Part shown: piece after piece, positions 6,665 to 7,075 of the stretch | Layout of the letters: every line of letters starts with the position of its first letter | Numbering within the stretch: position 1 is the first letter of the stretch | Assembly: GCA_947302895.1 (NCBI GenBank) | Contig: CAMYWU010000079.1 | Coordinates: forward strand, 1 to 7,075 | DNA: 7,075 nucleotides | Direction of reading: 5' to 3' | Source: an uncultured Clostridia bacterium | GTDB taxonomy: Bacteria; Bacillota; Clostridia; Oscillospirales; Acutalibacteraceae | Notes under the pieces: model-generated | The model's input: only the letters and a program-made list of their open reading frames with translations | Database searches by the model: none | Told to the model about the DNA's origin: nothing | Program-made: the position numbers and the translations under genes

Positions 6665-6694
6665 TATAATTTGAAACTAATTAAGTATTTTTTC

Positions 6695-6722
6695 TTGCAA
6701 TTATTTTTATATGTTGTATAAT
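6695..6722 (+). promoter_or_regulatory. Probable promoter of the GTG-started membrane protein gene
   Basis: TTGCAA (6695-6700) and a perfect TATAAT (6717-6722) are spaced by 16 bases in a very AT-rich stretch after a terminator, about 50 bases upstream of the next start codon. A second TATAAT at 6734-6739 lacks a good -35. In such AT-rich DNA chance matches are common, so confidence is moderate. Confidence 0.6.
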
Positions 6723-6760
6723 AAACTTTGAGTTATAATGTTGAAAAAATATATCTGTTT

Positions 6761-6764
6761 GGAG
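6761..6764 (+). promoter_or_regulatory. Ribosome binding site that decides the GTG start at 6772
   Basis: GGAG stands seven bases before GTG at 6772. In-frame TGA at 6742 closes the frame upstream and no ATG lies between, so GTG 6772 is the only well-placed start. Confidence 0.75.
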
Positions 6765-6771
6765 TGGTATA

Positions 6772-7075
6772 GTGAGAATATTATTTATTTTTATAATTGC
6801 CTTTGATATTATTATTCTGGGGGCAGGTCTGTTTTTTATCTTTGATAAAATCAGAAGGAAGTTTAAGAAAAGTCATCATTTAACTTTTCACGCCTTTGAA
6901 AAGAATGGTTCCCATGGTTATACTCTTGAGGACGATGATGAAAACAGCATTTATTACGCTTTAATAAATGGCGAGGTTGATGAGTTTGCTATGTTCAAAT
7001 TCACCAATGGCAAAACAAAGTTTTCAAACACTCATAAGGTTTCAGGACCAGGCAGAAACAGCCAGGCTCAGAATT
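6772..7075 (+). CDS. Small membrane-anchored protein of unknown function, 3'-partial
   Basis: The open frame starts with GTG and reads 101 complete codons to the window edge without a stop. The N-terminus is a strong hydrophobic segment (RILFIFIIAFDIIILGAGLF, about residues 2-24), then a basic patch (DKIRRKFKKSHH) that should lie on the cytoplasmic side. A soluble part follows with EKNGSHGYTLEDDDENSIYY, ALINGEVDEFAMFKF and TNGKTKFSNTHKVSG, which suggests short beta strands. I do not recognise the family. It is separated from the upstream operon by the tRNA and its terminator and has its own promoter and ribosome binding site, so it starts a new transcription unit. The coding frame is well supported; the function is not. 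Confidence 0.78.
   Translation, partial: MRILFIFIIAFDIIILGAGLFFIFDKIRRKFKKSHHLTFHAFEKNGSHGYTLEDDDENSIYYALINGEVDEFAMFKFTNGKTKFSNTHKVSGPGRNSQAQN

Noticed and set aside
6578..6771. Integration site (attL/attR) of a mobile element at the tRNA 3' end.
   Set aside because: No second copy of the tRNA 3' end and no integrase lie within the window; possible further downstream but unsupported here.
1..7075. CRISPR array, insertion sequence, toxin-antitoxin pair or other defence module.
   Set aside because: No spaced repeats, transposase motifs, terminal inverted repeats or recognisable defence domains were found on either strand.

Overview
The window is one dense, plus-strand gene block from what looks like a Gram-positive anaerobe of the Clostridia, probably near the Oscillospiraceae/Ruminococcaceae. 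The reasons are the moderately AT-rich sequence, GGAG-type ribosome binding sites, a SpoIIIE-like FtsK with a lysine/glutamate-rich linker, a clostridial-type YgiQ, a cysteine-rich small protein, and housekeeping genes packed with almost no intergenic space. The taxonomic call is inference; the window has no rRNA or other marker gene.

Layout: (1) bases 1-754 hold the remains of an UppP-like (undecaprenyl-diphosphatase, BacA family) membrane protein. Its 5' end is outside the window, it changes frame near base 375-390, and its signature PGxSRSG motif lacks the arginine. (2) 767-3271 is a full-length FtsK/SpoIIIE DNA translocase. (3) 3271-5139 is a YgiQ-family (UPF0313) radical SAM protein broken by a single in-frame TAG at 4819-4821, where the family has a conserved glutamine; the reading frame and the homology continue undisturbed to 5139. 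(4) 5126-5482 is a short membrane-anchored helix-hairpin-helix protein like the C-terminal half of ComEA. (5) 5479-6174 is a ComFC-type phosphoribosyltransferase-fold protein with N-terminal zinc-finger cysteines. (6) 6185-6451 is a cysteine-rich small-domain protein. (7) 6496-6580 is a tRNA-Leu(UAG) with encoded CCA, its own extended -10 promoter, and a strong hairpin terminator behind it. (8) After about 150 bp of AT-rich intergenic DNA with a perfect 14-bp tandem duplication and a good promoter, a new GTG-started gene for a small membrane-anchored protein of unknown function begins at 6772 and runs off the window.

Genes 2 to 6 behave as one transcriptional unit: stop/start overlaps of 1 bp (ftsK/ygiQ), 14 bp (ygiQ/ComEA-like) and 4 bp (ComEA-like/comFC), and a gap of 10 bp to the last gene. 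The content links chromosome handling (FtsK) with DNA-uptake-type proteins (ComEA-like, ComFC).

I see no novel mobile element, CRISPR array or defence system. The observations most worth checking are the lone amber codon in ygiQ and the frameshifted, active-site-less UppP-like gene. Both could be real gene decay or natural variation, or base-level errors in a draft or metagenome assembly; the sequence alone cannot decide this.
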